Of a stretch of DNA of 5,328 nt, positions 1 to 4,693 are shown piece by piece. Below the pieces are notes generated by a model. It was not told where the DNA came from and made no database searches. It saw only the letters and a program-made list of their open reading frames with translations. Both the position numbers and the translations under genes were made by a program. Position 1 is the first letter of the stretch. Every line of letters begins with the position of its first letter. Origin of the DNA: Candidatus Sordicultor aquaticus. GTDB taxonomy: Bacteria > Atribacterota > Atribacteria > Atribacterales > Caldatribacteriaceae. The stretch lies in contig JAGPEW010000071.1 of the NCBI GenBank assembly GCA_018056825.1, positions 1-5,328 of the forward strand. Reading direction: 5' to 3'.

Positions 1-77
1 AAACAATAATAGTCTATCCTTTCAGTTTTTCATTTTTTTTTAAGTCTTCGCCCTTTATTTTTTTGTCTTTGCTTTCT

Positions 78-103
78 GGGGGTTATAAGGGGGGCGAAGC
101 CCC
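78..103 (+). repeat. Module B hairpin, copy 1a
   Basis: A run of five G (78-82), then TTATAA, then a perfect 5-bp stem GGGGC (91-95) and GCCCC (99-103) closed by a GAA triloop. The first G-run could pair with the same C-run, so two mutually exclusive stems are possible. Module C follows immediately and overlaps by two bases. Confidence 0.8.
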
Positions 104-134
104 ACTGAGGAAAGTGCTTTTTCTTCCTCAGTGG
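102..134 (+). repeat. Module C hairpin, copy 1; terminator-like
   Basis: Perfect 11-bp inverted repeat: CCACTGAGGAA (102-112) pairs with TTCCTCAGTGG (124-134) around an 11-base T-rich loop. T-rich sequence follows at 135-165, so on the + strand it resembles a rho-independent terminator for whatever lies upstream of the window. Related hairpins are at 4458-4480 and 4561-4582. Confidence 0.75.
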
Positions 135-175
135 TATTTGTCTTGTATTTTTTAAATCTTTTGTTTTTGCTTTCT

Positions 176-230
176 GGGGGTTATAAGGGGGGCGAAGCCC
201 CCATTATTGATTATTGCCGTTTACAGGATA
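176..230 (+). repeat. Module B with tail; exact 55-base direct repeat, left copy
   Basis: These 55 bases are identical to 4619-4673 on the same strand. They contain a G-run, TTATAA, and a 6-bp stem GGGGGC (188-193) and GCCCCC (197-202) with a GAA triloop. The tail runs through ATTATTGATTATTGCC to TTTACAGGATA. The tail occurs only on the last B module of each element, so it probably marks the right end of the element. Confidence 0.9.
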
Positions 231-329
231 GACACCCAGATTTTCACTGTTATATAGCACTGCGGGCTAGATAGGCGCCTGTCCGAGTGACATTATCACA
301 GAATAACTATATTATAGCCTCTCGCTACA

Positions 330-358
330 TTGACTTCCCTAGAAGGTGGTGCTAAACT
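330..358 (+). promoter_or_regulatory. Candidate sigma70-type promoter (distal)
   Basis: TTGACT (330-335, 5 of 6 to TTGACA) is separated by 17 bases from TAAACT (353-358, 4 of 6 to TATAAT). The perfect palindrome GGTAATTACC (368-377) would lie at or just after the start of transcription, where a repressor operator would be expected. Boxes and spacing are seen; function is inference and the -10 box is poor. Confidence 0.35.
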
Positions 359-432
359 GCTTTCAGCGGTAATTACCATTTAATGTGTTTCTCTAATCAG
401 GGGAGGTGGTAATCTTAATAGAGCTACTACAG

Positions 433-462
433 TTGACTTATTTTATAAATATGTGTTATTTA
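433..462 (+). promoter_or_regulatory. Candidate promoter (proximal)
   Basis: TTGACT (433-438) is followed after 18 bases by TATTTA (457-462), with TG at 454-455 giving an extended -10 appearance. The -10 box is weak and the whole region is AT-rich, so chance matches are easy. If used, the leader before the ATG at 507 would be about 40 bases. Confidence 0.3.
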
Positions 463-490
463 ATTAATTAATTTTATGTGTGAGAAGAAG

Positions 491-496
491 GGAGGT
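491..496 (+). promoter_or_regulatory. Ribosome binding site that fixes the binding-protein start
   Basis: GGAGGT lies 10 bases before the ATG at 507. An in-frame GTG at 480 would put this Shine-Dalgarno sequence inside the coding region and would add nine charged residues ahead of the signal peptide. The ATG at 507 is therefore the better start. Confidence 0.85.
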
Positions 497-506
497 AGTT
501 CACTTT

Positions 507-1547
507 ATGAAAAAGTTGCTTGGTTTAGTAATTGTTTTAGGAATGATTATTGTTGGTTTTAGTGCTTTTGCTCAAGAAGAGCCGGTTTATTTAGGTACAG
601 CTATCAGAAGTCTATCTAATCCTTATCATGCCGTATGGGCAGAGGGGGCTACTGCTTTTGCTAAATCTTTGGGTTGGGAAGAGTATAACGTAATCCAAAC
701 TTGTGAAGGGTCGAGTGAGAAGCAGTTGAATGACATAAAAGCTCTGGTGGCGCGTTCTCAGGGTAATGTAGTTTTTTCTATCGACCCCAACCAGTCTACT
801 GATACCCAGGCTATTGCGAATGAGCTGGAAAAAAGTGGAGTTTACTTTGTAACTTGGTGGAATAAGCCTGATGAGGTCAAAGTTACTGATTACAAATATT
901 GGGTGTGTCATATAACCTTTGATAACAGAGCCTCTGGATACAACACTGCTAAAGTTCTTTTTGATAGTATTGGTGGTTCAGGCAAAGTTTTTGCCTTGCA
1001 GGGGCTGCTGGGGAATAGTTCCTCAATTGAGCGCTGGGAAGGATTTCAAAAAGCATTAGCTGAATATCCAGAAATTGAGTTAGTGGGTTGGCAGGCAGCT
1101 GATTGGGAAAAAACAAAAGCCTATAATCAAGTTTCTAATGCTTTAGTAGCTAACCCCGATATAAAGGCGATATGGTGTGCTAATGATTCTATGGCTATCG
1201 GAGCTTTAGAGGCTTTGCGTGCGCGGGAATTGATAGGTAAAGTGCCGGTATCCGGAGTTGATGCTATTCCAGAGATGATAACTGCTATTAAAAACGGAGA
1301 GGCAGTAGCCACTGTGGCGTCTGATGCTTTCTGGCAGGGAGGAATGGGATTATCTATTCCTTTGGCAGTTAAGCAGGGTAAGATTAAAATCGAAGAGCTA
1401 CCAGAAAACAAAAGAGAGTGGATTGCCGAAACTATTTTGATTACTCAAGAAAACATCGATTGGTATATTGAAAATTATGTGGAAGGTACTCCAGAGTACG
1501 ATTGGAATAACTATTGGGGAAAATGGGTACGAGGTATAAGAGAATAG
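507..1547 (+). CDS. Sugar ABC transporter substrate-binding protein (RbsB-like, Peripla_BP_4 type)
   Basis: A 346-residue secreted binding protein that would capture a sugar or similar polar ligand and deliver it to the permeases encoded downstream. Residues 1-22 form a signal peptide: MKK, a hydrophobic core, then Ala-Phe-Ala before Gln23. There is no cysteine at the cleavage site, so it is probably a free periplasmic protein and not a lipoprotein. The mature part has the two-lobe type I binding-protein layout. Candidate ligand contacts, placed by analogy with RbsB, are Trp117-Trp118-Asn119, Asp139-Asn140, Arg176, Asn226-Asp227 and Asp252; SDAFWQGG (272-279) lies near the hinge. The wealth of Trp suggests a ring-stacking pocket. 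Length is usual for exported members of the family. It is first in the operon and followed by a strong palindrome, which fits higher expression than the membrane parts. Family is firm; ligand unknown. Confidence 0.93.
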   Translation: MKKLLGLVIVLGMIIVGFSAFAQEEPVYLGTAIRSLSNPYHAVWAEGATAFAKSLGWEEYNVIQTCEGSSEKQLNDIKALVARSQGNVVFSIDPNQSTDTQAIANELEKSGVYFVTWWNKPDEVKVTDYKYWVCHITFDNRASGYNTAKVLFDSIGGSGKVFALQGLLGNSSSIERWEGFQKALAEYPEIELVGWQAADWEKTKAYNQVSNALVANPDIKAIWCANDSMAIGALEALRARELIGKVPVSGVDAIPEMITAIKNGEAVATVASDAFWQGGMGLSIPLAVKQGKIKIEELPENKREWIAETILITQENIDWYIENYVEGTPEYDWNNYWGKWVRGIRE

Positions 1548-1565
1548 TAATAACTTTATAATTTG

Positions 1566-1597
1566 ATTTAGCCCGGAGAAGCTTCTCCGGGCTAAAT
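1566..1597 (+). terminator. Perfect 32-bp palindrome after the binding-protein gene
   Basis: A perfect self-complementary 32-base sequence centred on AAGCTT (1579-1584), with GC-rich arms (GCCCGGAGAA at 1571-1580) and AT ends. Only a short T-rich stretch (TTTATT) follows, so it is a weak or partial rho-independent terminator or an mRNA-stabilising hairpin. Hairpins at this place in ABC importer operons are known to keep binding-protein mRNA more abundant than permease mRNA. It ends 24 bases before the permease start. Confidence 0.7.
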
Positions 1598-1621
1598 TTA
1601 TTAAGGGGGAATAAAAGAGAC

Positions 1622-2611
1622 GTGGAAACCAAAGCGGCTGTTTTATCTGATAGTGAAAAAACTTGGTTGAGTAAAATAGGAGCAAATCCTTCTTTAATAG
1701 CTTTGATCGTTTTAGTTGTTTTTTTTAGTTTCTTAAATCCTCGTTTTTTCACTCTTTCTAATCTGTTTAATATCCTGGATTTGGCTTCTTTACTTGTTAT
1801 AACTTCACTTTCTCTAGCTTTTATTCTTATGATGGGGAGTATCGATCTCTCGGTAGAGGGAGTGGTAGGTTTATGTAGCGTAGTAGCAAGTTTATTGGTG
1901 AAAAACTTCTCTAACTCTAATGATTTTGGTTTTTTGGCTTTGGTTATTTGTGGGTTAGTAGGAGCTGGCTTTGGTTTTTTGAATGGTTTTATCCTTTCTC
2001 GGTTTAAAATTCCTTCTTTTATGGTTACTTTGGGTATTGGCTACATTACTACTGGTCTTGGAGTTTTAATTACCCGAGGCAACCCGGTAGTAATTACCGA
2101 CTGGAACTTTCGTCTATTAAGTTTAGGTAAGATTGGGTTTTTACCTTTTCCCTTTATTTTGGCTCTCGGTTTATTCTTTATAATCTGGTTTATTAGTGAG
2201 AAGACGGCTTTTGGTCGGTATGTATTGGCTTTAGGAGGAGATGAGACTATTGTTCAAGACCTGGGAATACCTACTTCTAAAATTAAAACCGAAGCTTTTT
2301 TAATTGGAGGAATTCTTTATGGGATAGTTGGGGCTTTGCTTACAGCACGATTGGGTTCAGGAGATATTACTGCTCCTTTGGGTTTTACTTTTGATTCTAT
2401 TGGTGCTTGCGTTCTGGGAGGTATTGCCATTACTGGTGGAGTAGGTAATGTTCCTCGAGCTATTATTGGAGCTTTCATTCTAACTGTTTTGCGTAATGGA
2501 ATGGTCTTGATGGGGGTAAGCCCGTATGTTCAACAGGGGATTATTGGAGTGATATTGATTGCTACAGTTGCTTTGACTATCGATAGGAAAAAAATAAAAA
2601 TAATGAAATGA
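1622..2611 (+). CDS. Sugar ABC transporter permease 1 (RbsC-like, BPD_transp_2 family)
   Basis: A 329-residue integral membrane protein, one of two permease subunits expected in this importer. The N-terminal 20 residues are polar and cytoplasmic, followed by about eight to ten hydrophobic segments (roughly 24-40, 52-71, 80-94, 103-125, 131-150, 172-192, 224-243, 259-273, 278-297, 303-320). Family landmarks are GSIDLSVEG (72-80), KIPSFMVTLG (129-138), the coupling-helix region TAFGRYVLALGGDE (195-208), and LGGIAITGGVGN (265-276). Glu79 stands where RbsC has Gly in the IDLSVG motif. Start is GTG at 1622 with AAGGGGG (1603-1609) upstream. The ATPase gene begins 43 bases after its stop. It differs clearly from the second permease at 4694, so the channel is probably a heterodimer, as with LsrC/LsrD or YtfT/YjfF of E. 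coli. Confidence 0.93.
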   Translation: METKAAVLSDSEKTWLSKIGANPSLIALIVLVVFFSFLNPRFFTLSNLFNILDLASLLVITSLSLAFILMMGSIDLSVEGVVGLCSVVASLLVKNFSNSNDFGFLALVICGLVGAGFGFLNGFILSRFKIPSFMVTLGIGYITTGLGVLITRGNPVVITDWNFRLLSLGKIGFLPFPFILALGLFFIIWFISEKTAFGRYVLALGGDETIVQDLGIPTSKIKTEAFLIGGILYGIVGALLTARLGSGDITAPLGFTFDSIGACVLGGIAITGGVGNVPRAIIGAFILTVLRNGMVLMGVSPYVQQGIIGVILIATVALTIDRKKIKIMK

Positions 2612-2654
2612 TTTTGGAGTTTTTAGTAAGATAAGTATTAGGGGGTTCAAGTTT

Positions 2655-4166
2655 ATGGAGCCAGTCTTGAAAATGGAAAATATTTCTAAAACTTTCCCTG
2701 GAGTTCGAGCTCTGGAGAAAGTAAGCATAGAAGTTTTTCCTAATGAAATTGTTGGTTTAGTGGGAGAAAACGGAGCGGGGAAAAGTACTTTGATGAAAAT
2801 CCTGGCCGGAGTTTATAGAGCTGATAAAGGAGAAATCTTTCTTCGCGGGCAAAAAGTGGAGATTAAACATCCTCATGATGCTCGAGCTTTGGGGGTTGGA
2901 ATGGTTTTTCAAGAGCAAGCAGTGTTACCCAATATGCGAGTTTATGAGAATCTTTTCTTAGGGCGAGAGAAATTTTTTGTTCATAGGGGAACTTTAGACC
3001 AAAAACTAATGATGCAGGAAGCAGCGAAAATTCTTGAGGAAGTAGGATTAGAATTATTCCCTCAGGTTTATGTCCATGAACTAAATTTTATGGAGCGGCA
3101 AATGGTAGAAATTGCCCGAAATATCTGGTTAGCTCGTCAGGCCCAAGTTACTTATCCCATTATTATTCTGGATGAACCCACTACTGTTTTGGAAGAAGAA
3201 GAGATTGAAAGGTTGTTTAATAAGCTAAAGGAATTAAAGAAAAAAGTTTCCTTCGTTTATATTTCTCATCGGTTGAAAGAGGTAGTTGAACTTTGTGACC
3301 GGGTTTATGTTCTAAAAGATGGTCAAAATGCTGGGTGTTTCTCTCATGAGGAAGTTTCTGAAGAGCTTTTACGATCTAGGATGGTAGGGCGGGAATTGCA
3401 TGAGGAGTATTATTTAGCATCAAGACAAAGAAAACCAGCAGAAAAGGTTGTTTTGGAGCTGCGAAACTGTACTAAAAAAGGTGCTTTTTATGACATTTCT
3501 TTTAGCTTACACCAGGGCGAGATACTGAGCTTGTGCGGAACAGTAGGTTCAGGGAAGGAAGAGCTTTGCCGAGCCCTATATGGTGAAACTAAACTCGATT
3601 CTGGAGAAATTTGGATAGATGGAAAAAGGGTAAATATTAATTCTCCTACTCAAGCTTTTGCGTTAGGTATTGGATATATCTCAGAAGACCGACGCAATGA
3701 GGGGTTGATTTTACATCTTCCCGTATTTGAAAATATTACTTTACCCATTATCCATCGTTTAGTTCGAGGTTTTTTAGTGAGGCGAGAAGAACAATTTCGT
3801 CTTTCCCAGGAAATGATGAATAAGTTACAGATTAAAGCTCCTTCTCCCTCGGTTTTGTGTCTTAACTTAAGTGGAGGCAATCAACAGAAAGTAGTAATAG
3901 CTAAGTGGCTGCTTTCTCAAGTTAAAGTTCTCATTATGTCTCACCCTACTCGAGGAGTAGATGTAGGAGCAAAACATGAAATTTATGCTCTCATTAGAGA
4001 AATGGCGGAGAATGGAATGGCTATGATTATTATGGGAGACAGTTTTGAAGAAGATATCGGTTTGGCCAACCGGATTATAGTCATGAAGGACGGGAAAATA
4101 AGCGGGATGTTGGATGCCACCGAATCTAAACCTGCTCCTTCTGATTTAATACAATATGTAGTTTGA
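2655..4166 (+). CDS. Sugar ABC transporter ATP-binding protein, two fused domains (RbsA/MglA-like), one ATP site degenerate
   Basis: A 503-residue fused ATPase that would power uptake from the cytoplasmic face; length is normal for RbsA/MglA. Domain 1 (about 1-250) has Walker A GENGAGKST (37-45), Q-loop Gln86, Walker B IIILDE (169-174) with catalytic Glu174, and H-loop His205. Its signature, however, is LNFMERQ (143-149) in place of LSxGQ, and about six extra residues separate it from Walker B compared with RbsA. Domain 2 (about 265-503) has a good signature LSGGNQQKV (405-413). Its Walker A is GTVGSGKEE (295-303), lacking Ser/Thr after Lys, its Walker B ends in Ser429-His430 where Asp-Glu is usual, and Asp462 sits at the H-loop position. 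Hence the site made by domain 1 Walker motifs with the domain 2 signature is intact, and the opposite site is degenerate. Start ATG at 2655 follows GGGGG (2641-2645). Function as importer ATPase is firm. Confidence 0.94.
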   Translation: MEPVLKMENISKTFPGVRALEKVSIEVFPNEIVGLVGENGAGKSTLMKILAGVYRADKGEIFLRGQKVEIKHPHDARALGVGMVFQEQAVLPNMRVYENLFLGREKFFVHRGTLDQKLMMQEAAKILEEVGLELFPQVYVHELNFMERQMVEIARNIWLARQAQVTYPIIILDEPTTVLEEEEIERLFNKLKELKKKVSFVYISHRLKEVVELCDRVYVLKDGQNAGCFSHEEVSEELLRSRMVGRELHEEYYLASRQRKPAEKVVLELRNCTKKGAFYDISFSLHQGEILSLCGTVGSGKEELCRALYGETKLDSGEIWIDGKRVNINSPTQAFALGIGYISEDRRNEGLILHLPVFENITLPIIHRLVRGFLVRREEQFRLSQEMMNKLQIKAPSPSVLCLNLSGGNQQKVVIAKWLLSQVKVLIMSHPTRGVDVGAKHEIYALIREMAENGMAMIIMGDSFEEDIGLANRIIVMKDGKISGMLDATESKPAPSDLIQYVV

Positions 4167-4170
4167 GTTA

Positions 4171-4221
4171 TTTTCAGGATAGACCCTCATGCCCCTTCGG
4201 GGCATCAGATGAGGATGAAAA
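4171..4221 (+). other. Long interrupted hairpin just after the ATPase stop
   Basis: Nested arms begin four bases after the stop codon: TTTTCA (4171-4176) with TGAAAA (4216-4221), CCTCAT (4185-4190) with ATGAGG (4209-4214), and GCCCC (4191-4195) with GGGGC (4199-4203) around a TTC triloop. No T-run follows, so it is not a classical terminator. It may protect or end the three-gene transcript. Its left arm overlaps a copy of the repeat-element right-end motif (AGGATAGAC, 4176-4184). Confidence 0.65.
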
Positions 4222-4292
4222 TGGAATTCAATATAATAAATCTTAGAGAAACAATAGTGGTCTATCCTTTCAGTTTTTAGTTTTTGCCTTTC

Positions 4293-4323
4293 GGGGGTTA
4301 TAGGAGGCAACGCCACCTTATAG
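4293..4323 (+). repeat. Divergent module B hairpin, copy 2a
   Basis: A G-run (4293-4297) then TTATA, followed by an imperfect stem: GGAGGC (4303-4308) against GCCACC (4312-4317), with an A-A mismatch and an AAC loop, extended by TATA on both sides. It keeps the G-run/TTATA/stem plan of module B but has drifted. Confidence 0.55.
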
Positions 4324-4325
4324 TT

Positions 4326-4356
4326 CGGATTCCTGATAAAAACATTCAGGAATGAC
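4326..4356 (+). repeat. REP-like palindrome inside the repeat element
   Basis: Inverted repeat ATTCCTGA (4329-4336) and TCAGGAAT (4346-4353) around a 9-base loop, flanked by GG and GACA. The layout GGATTCCTG...CAGGAATGACA resembles, from memory, the GGATTCC(C/T)G-type palindromes scattered between genes in many bacteria. It sits exactly where copy 2 of the element has extra length compared with copy 1, so it looks like an insertion. Confidence 0.6.
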
Positions 4357-4422
4357 AGGCAAGGGGATGATAGAACCATTCAGAAAGGACAGACAGAGAG
4401 TTATTGCACTGGTAAAAAGAAA

Positions 4423-4455
4423 GGGGTTTACAAGGGAGAATTCTTTCCCCTTGTA
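4423..4455 (+). repeat. Divergent module B hairpin, copy 2b
   Basis: GGGG (4423-4426), then TTTACAAGGG. The stem is TACAAGGG (4429-4436) with CCCTTGTA (4448-4455) around an 11-base loop containing GAATTC. Module C follows two bases later, as in the other B-C pairs. Confidence 0.6.
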
Positions 4456-4457
4456 CC

Positions 4458-4480
4458 GAGGAAGGTGCTTTTCCTTCCTC
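4458..4480 (+). repeat. Module C hairpin, copy 2a
   Basis: GAGGAAGG (4458-4465) pairs with CCTTCCTC (4473-4480) around the loop TGCTTTT. The right arm and following CAGTTAG are shared with the next C module, and GTGCTTTT is shared with the copy at 102-134. Confidence 0.75.
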
Positions 4481-4527
4481 AGTTAGCATTTATCTTTTCA
4501 TGTTTTGCCTTTATGTTTTAGTTTTTA

Positions 4528-4559
4528 GGGGGTTATTAGGGGGAAAATACCCCCTAATA
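4528..4559 (+). repeat. Module B hairpin, copy 2c
   Basis: A G-run (4528-4532), then a perfect 10-bp stem TATTAGGGGG (4534-4543) with CCCCCTAATA (4550-4559) around AAAATA. The loop differs from the GAA of the other B modules while the stem is preserved. This is the pattern expected if base pairing is maintained. Confidence 0.75.
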
Positions 4560-4560
4560 G

Positions 4561-4582
4561 TGAGGAATGTTTTTCTTCCTCA
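4561..4582 (+). repeat. Module C hairpin, copy 2b
   Basis: TGAGGAA (4561-4567) pairs with TTCCTCA (4576-4582) around an 8-base T-rich loop. It starts two bases after the preceding B stem and is followed by a T-rich spacer. Confidence 0.75.
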
Positions 4583-4618
4583 GTTAGTCTTTGTTCTTTT
4601 CTTTGTTTTTGCCTTTCG

Positions 4619-4673
4619 GGGGGTTATAAGGGGGGCGAAGCCCCCATTATTGATTATTGCCGTTTACAGGATA
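4619..4673 (+). repeat. Module B with tail; exact 55-base direct repeat, right copy
   Basis: Identical over 55 bases to 176-230, with stem GGGGGC (4631-4636) and GCCCCC (4640-4645) and a GAA triloop. It ends seven bases before the ribosome site of permease 2, so any transcript of that gene from upstream carries this structure in its leader. Confidence 0.9.
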
Positions 4674-4680
4674 AATTTAT

Positions 4681-4687
4681 AAGGAGG
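4681..4687 (+). promoter_or_regulatory. Ribosome binding site of permease 2
   Basis: AAGGAGG is a near-perfect Shine-Dalgarno sequence six bases before the GTG at 4694. It supports that start, which no ATG nearby rivals, and shows the gene is set up for translation despite the repeat DNA abutting it. Confidence 0.85.
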
Positions 4688-4693
4688 ACGAAA

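Larger units (their letters stand above)
1..233 (+). repeat. Modular hairpin repeat element, copy 1
   Basis: This stretch has no gene and is made of modules that recur at 4249-4676. Module A (1-30) matches 4249-4278 at 28 of 30 positions. It is followed by a pyrimidine-rich spacer, module B (G-run 78-82, then hairpin 91-103), module C (hairpin 102-134), a second T-rich spacer, and a second module B (176-202) with a tail to 230. The two B modules start 98 bases apart. The ends carry a 9-base inverted pair, GTCTATCCT (12-20) and AGGATAGAC (225-233), so the unit may be 12-233. The window begins inside or at the edge of module A, so the true left limit is unknown. Repetition and structure are seen directly. 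That this is one mobile or dispersed unit is inference. Confidence 0.8.
234..506 (+). other. Non-coding leader upstream of the transporter operon
   Basis: No convincing gene lies here. It is less repetitive than the flanking element and holds two TTGACT boxes (330-335 and 433-438). It also holds a 10-base perfect palindrome GGTAATTACC (368-377), an 8-base palindrome AGGCGCCT (273-280), and a G-rich purine tract (400-406) that resembles a ribosome site but has no usable start downstream. This is where promoter and operator for the operon should lie. No riboswitch or tRNA fold was recognised. Confidence 0.5.
4249..4676 (+). repeat. Modular hairpin repeat element, copy 2 (expanded)
   Basis: A longer relative of the element at 1-233, in the same orientation. 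Order: module A (4249-4278); a divergent B (4293-4323); an insert containing a REP-like palindrome (4324-4422); a divergent B (4423-4455); C (4458-4480); B (about 4528-4559); C (4561-4582); and a final B with tail (4619-4673) that is identical to 176-230. Each C follows a B directly, and T-rich spacers separate the B-C pairs. Element 1 is thus A-B-C-B and this one A-B-(insert)-B-C-B-C-B. The left end motif GTCTATCCT (4260-4268) is intact. The right one reads AGGATAAAT (4668-4676) and runs into the ribosome site of permease 2. No protein-coding gene is credible here. Confidence 0.8.

Noticed and set aside
176..192. G-quadruplex in the B modules
   Set aside because: Each module has only two G-runs close together; the adjacent C-run makes a hairpin more likely.
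1..233. CRISPR array
   Set aside because: Repeats are unequal, imperfectly spaced and hairpin-forming with T-rich related spacers; there are no unique spacers of constant length.
287..299. CRP- or FNR-like operator (GTGA...TCAC)
   Set aside because: Half-sites are four bases with a 5-base gap, not matching either consensus spacing; likely chance.
406..471. Possible 21-residue leader peptide starting at GTG 406
   Set aside because: The G-rich tract touches the start codon, leaving no spacing for a ribosome site, and the peptide has no runs or motifs suggestive of attenuation.
480..506. GTG at 480 as start of the binding protein
   Set aside because: It would place the GGAGGT ribosome site inside the gene and add charged residues ahead of a signal peptide that is complete from ATG 507.
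4146..4379. 77-residue open frame on the - strand
   Set aside because: It covers the end of the ATPase gene, a hairpin and module A in antisense; there is no ribosome site and no recognisable domain.
4500..4682. 60-residue open frame on the + strand
   Set aside because: It lies wholly within repeat modules B and C and their T-rich spacers, has no ribosome site, and its hydrophobic look comes from translated T-runs.
4657..4683. Promoter for permease 2 at the end of the repeat (TTGCCG and TATAAG)
   Set aside because: The spacer is only 15 bases, and the -10 box overlaps the ribosome site, which would leave it out of the transcript.
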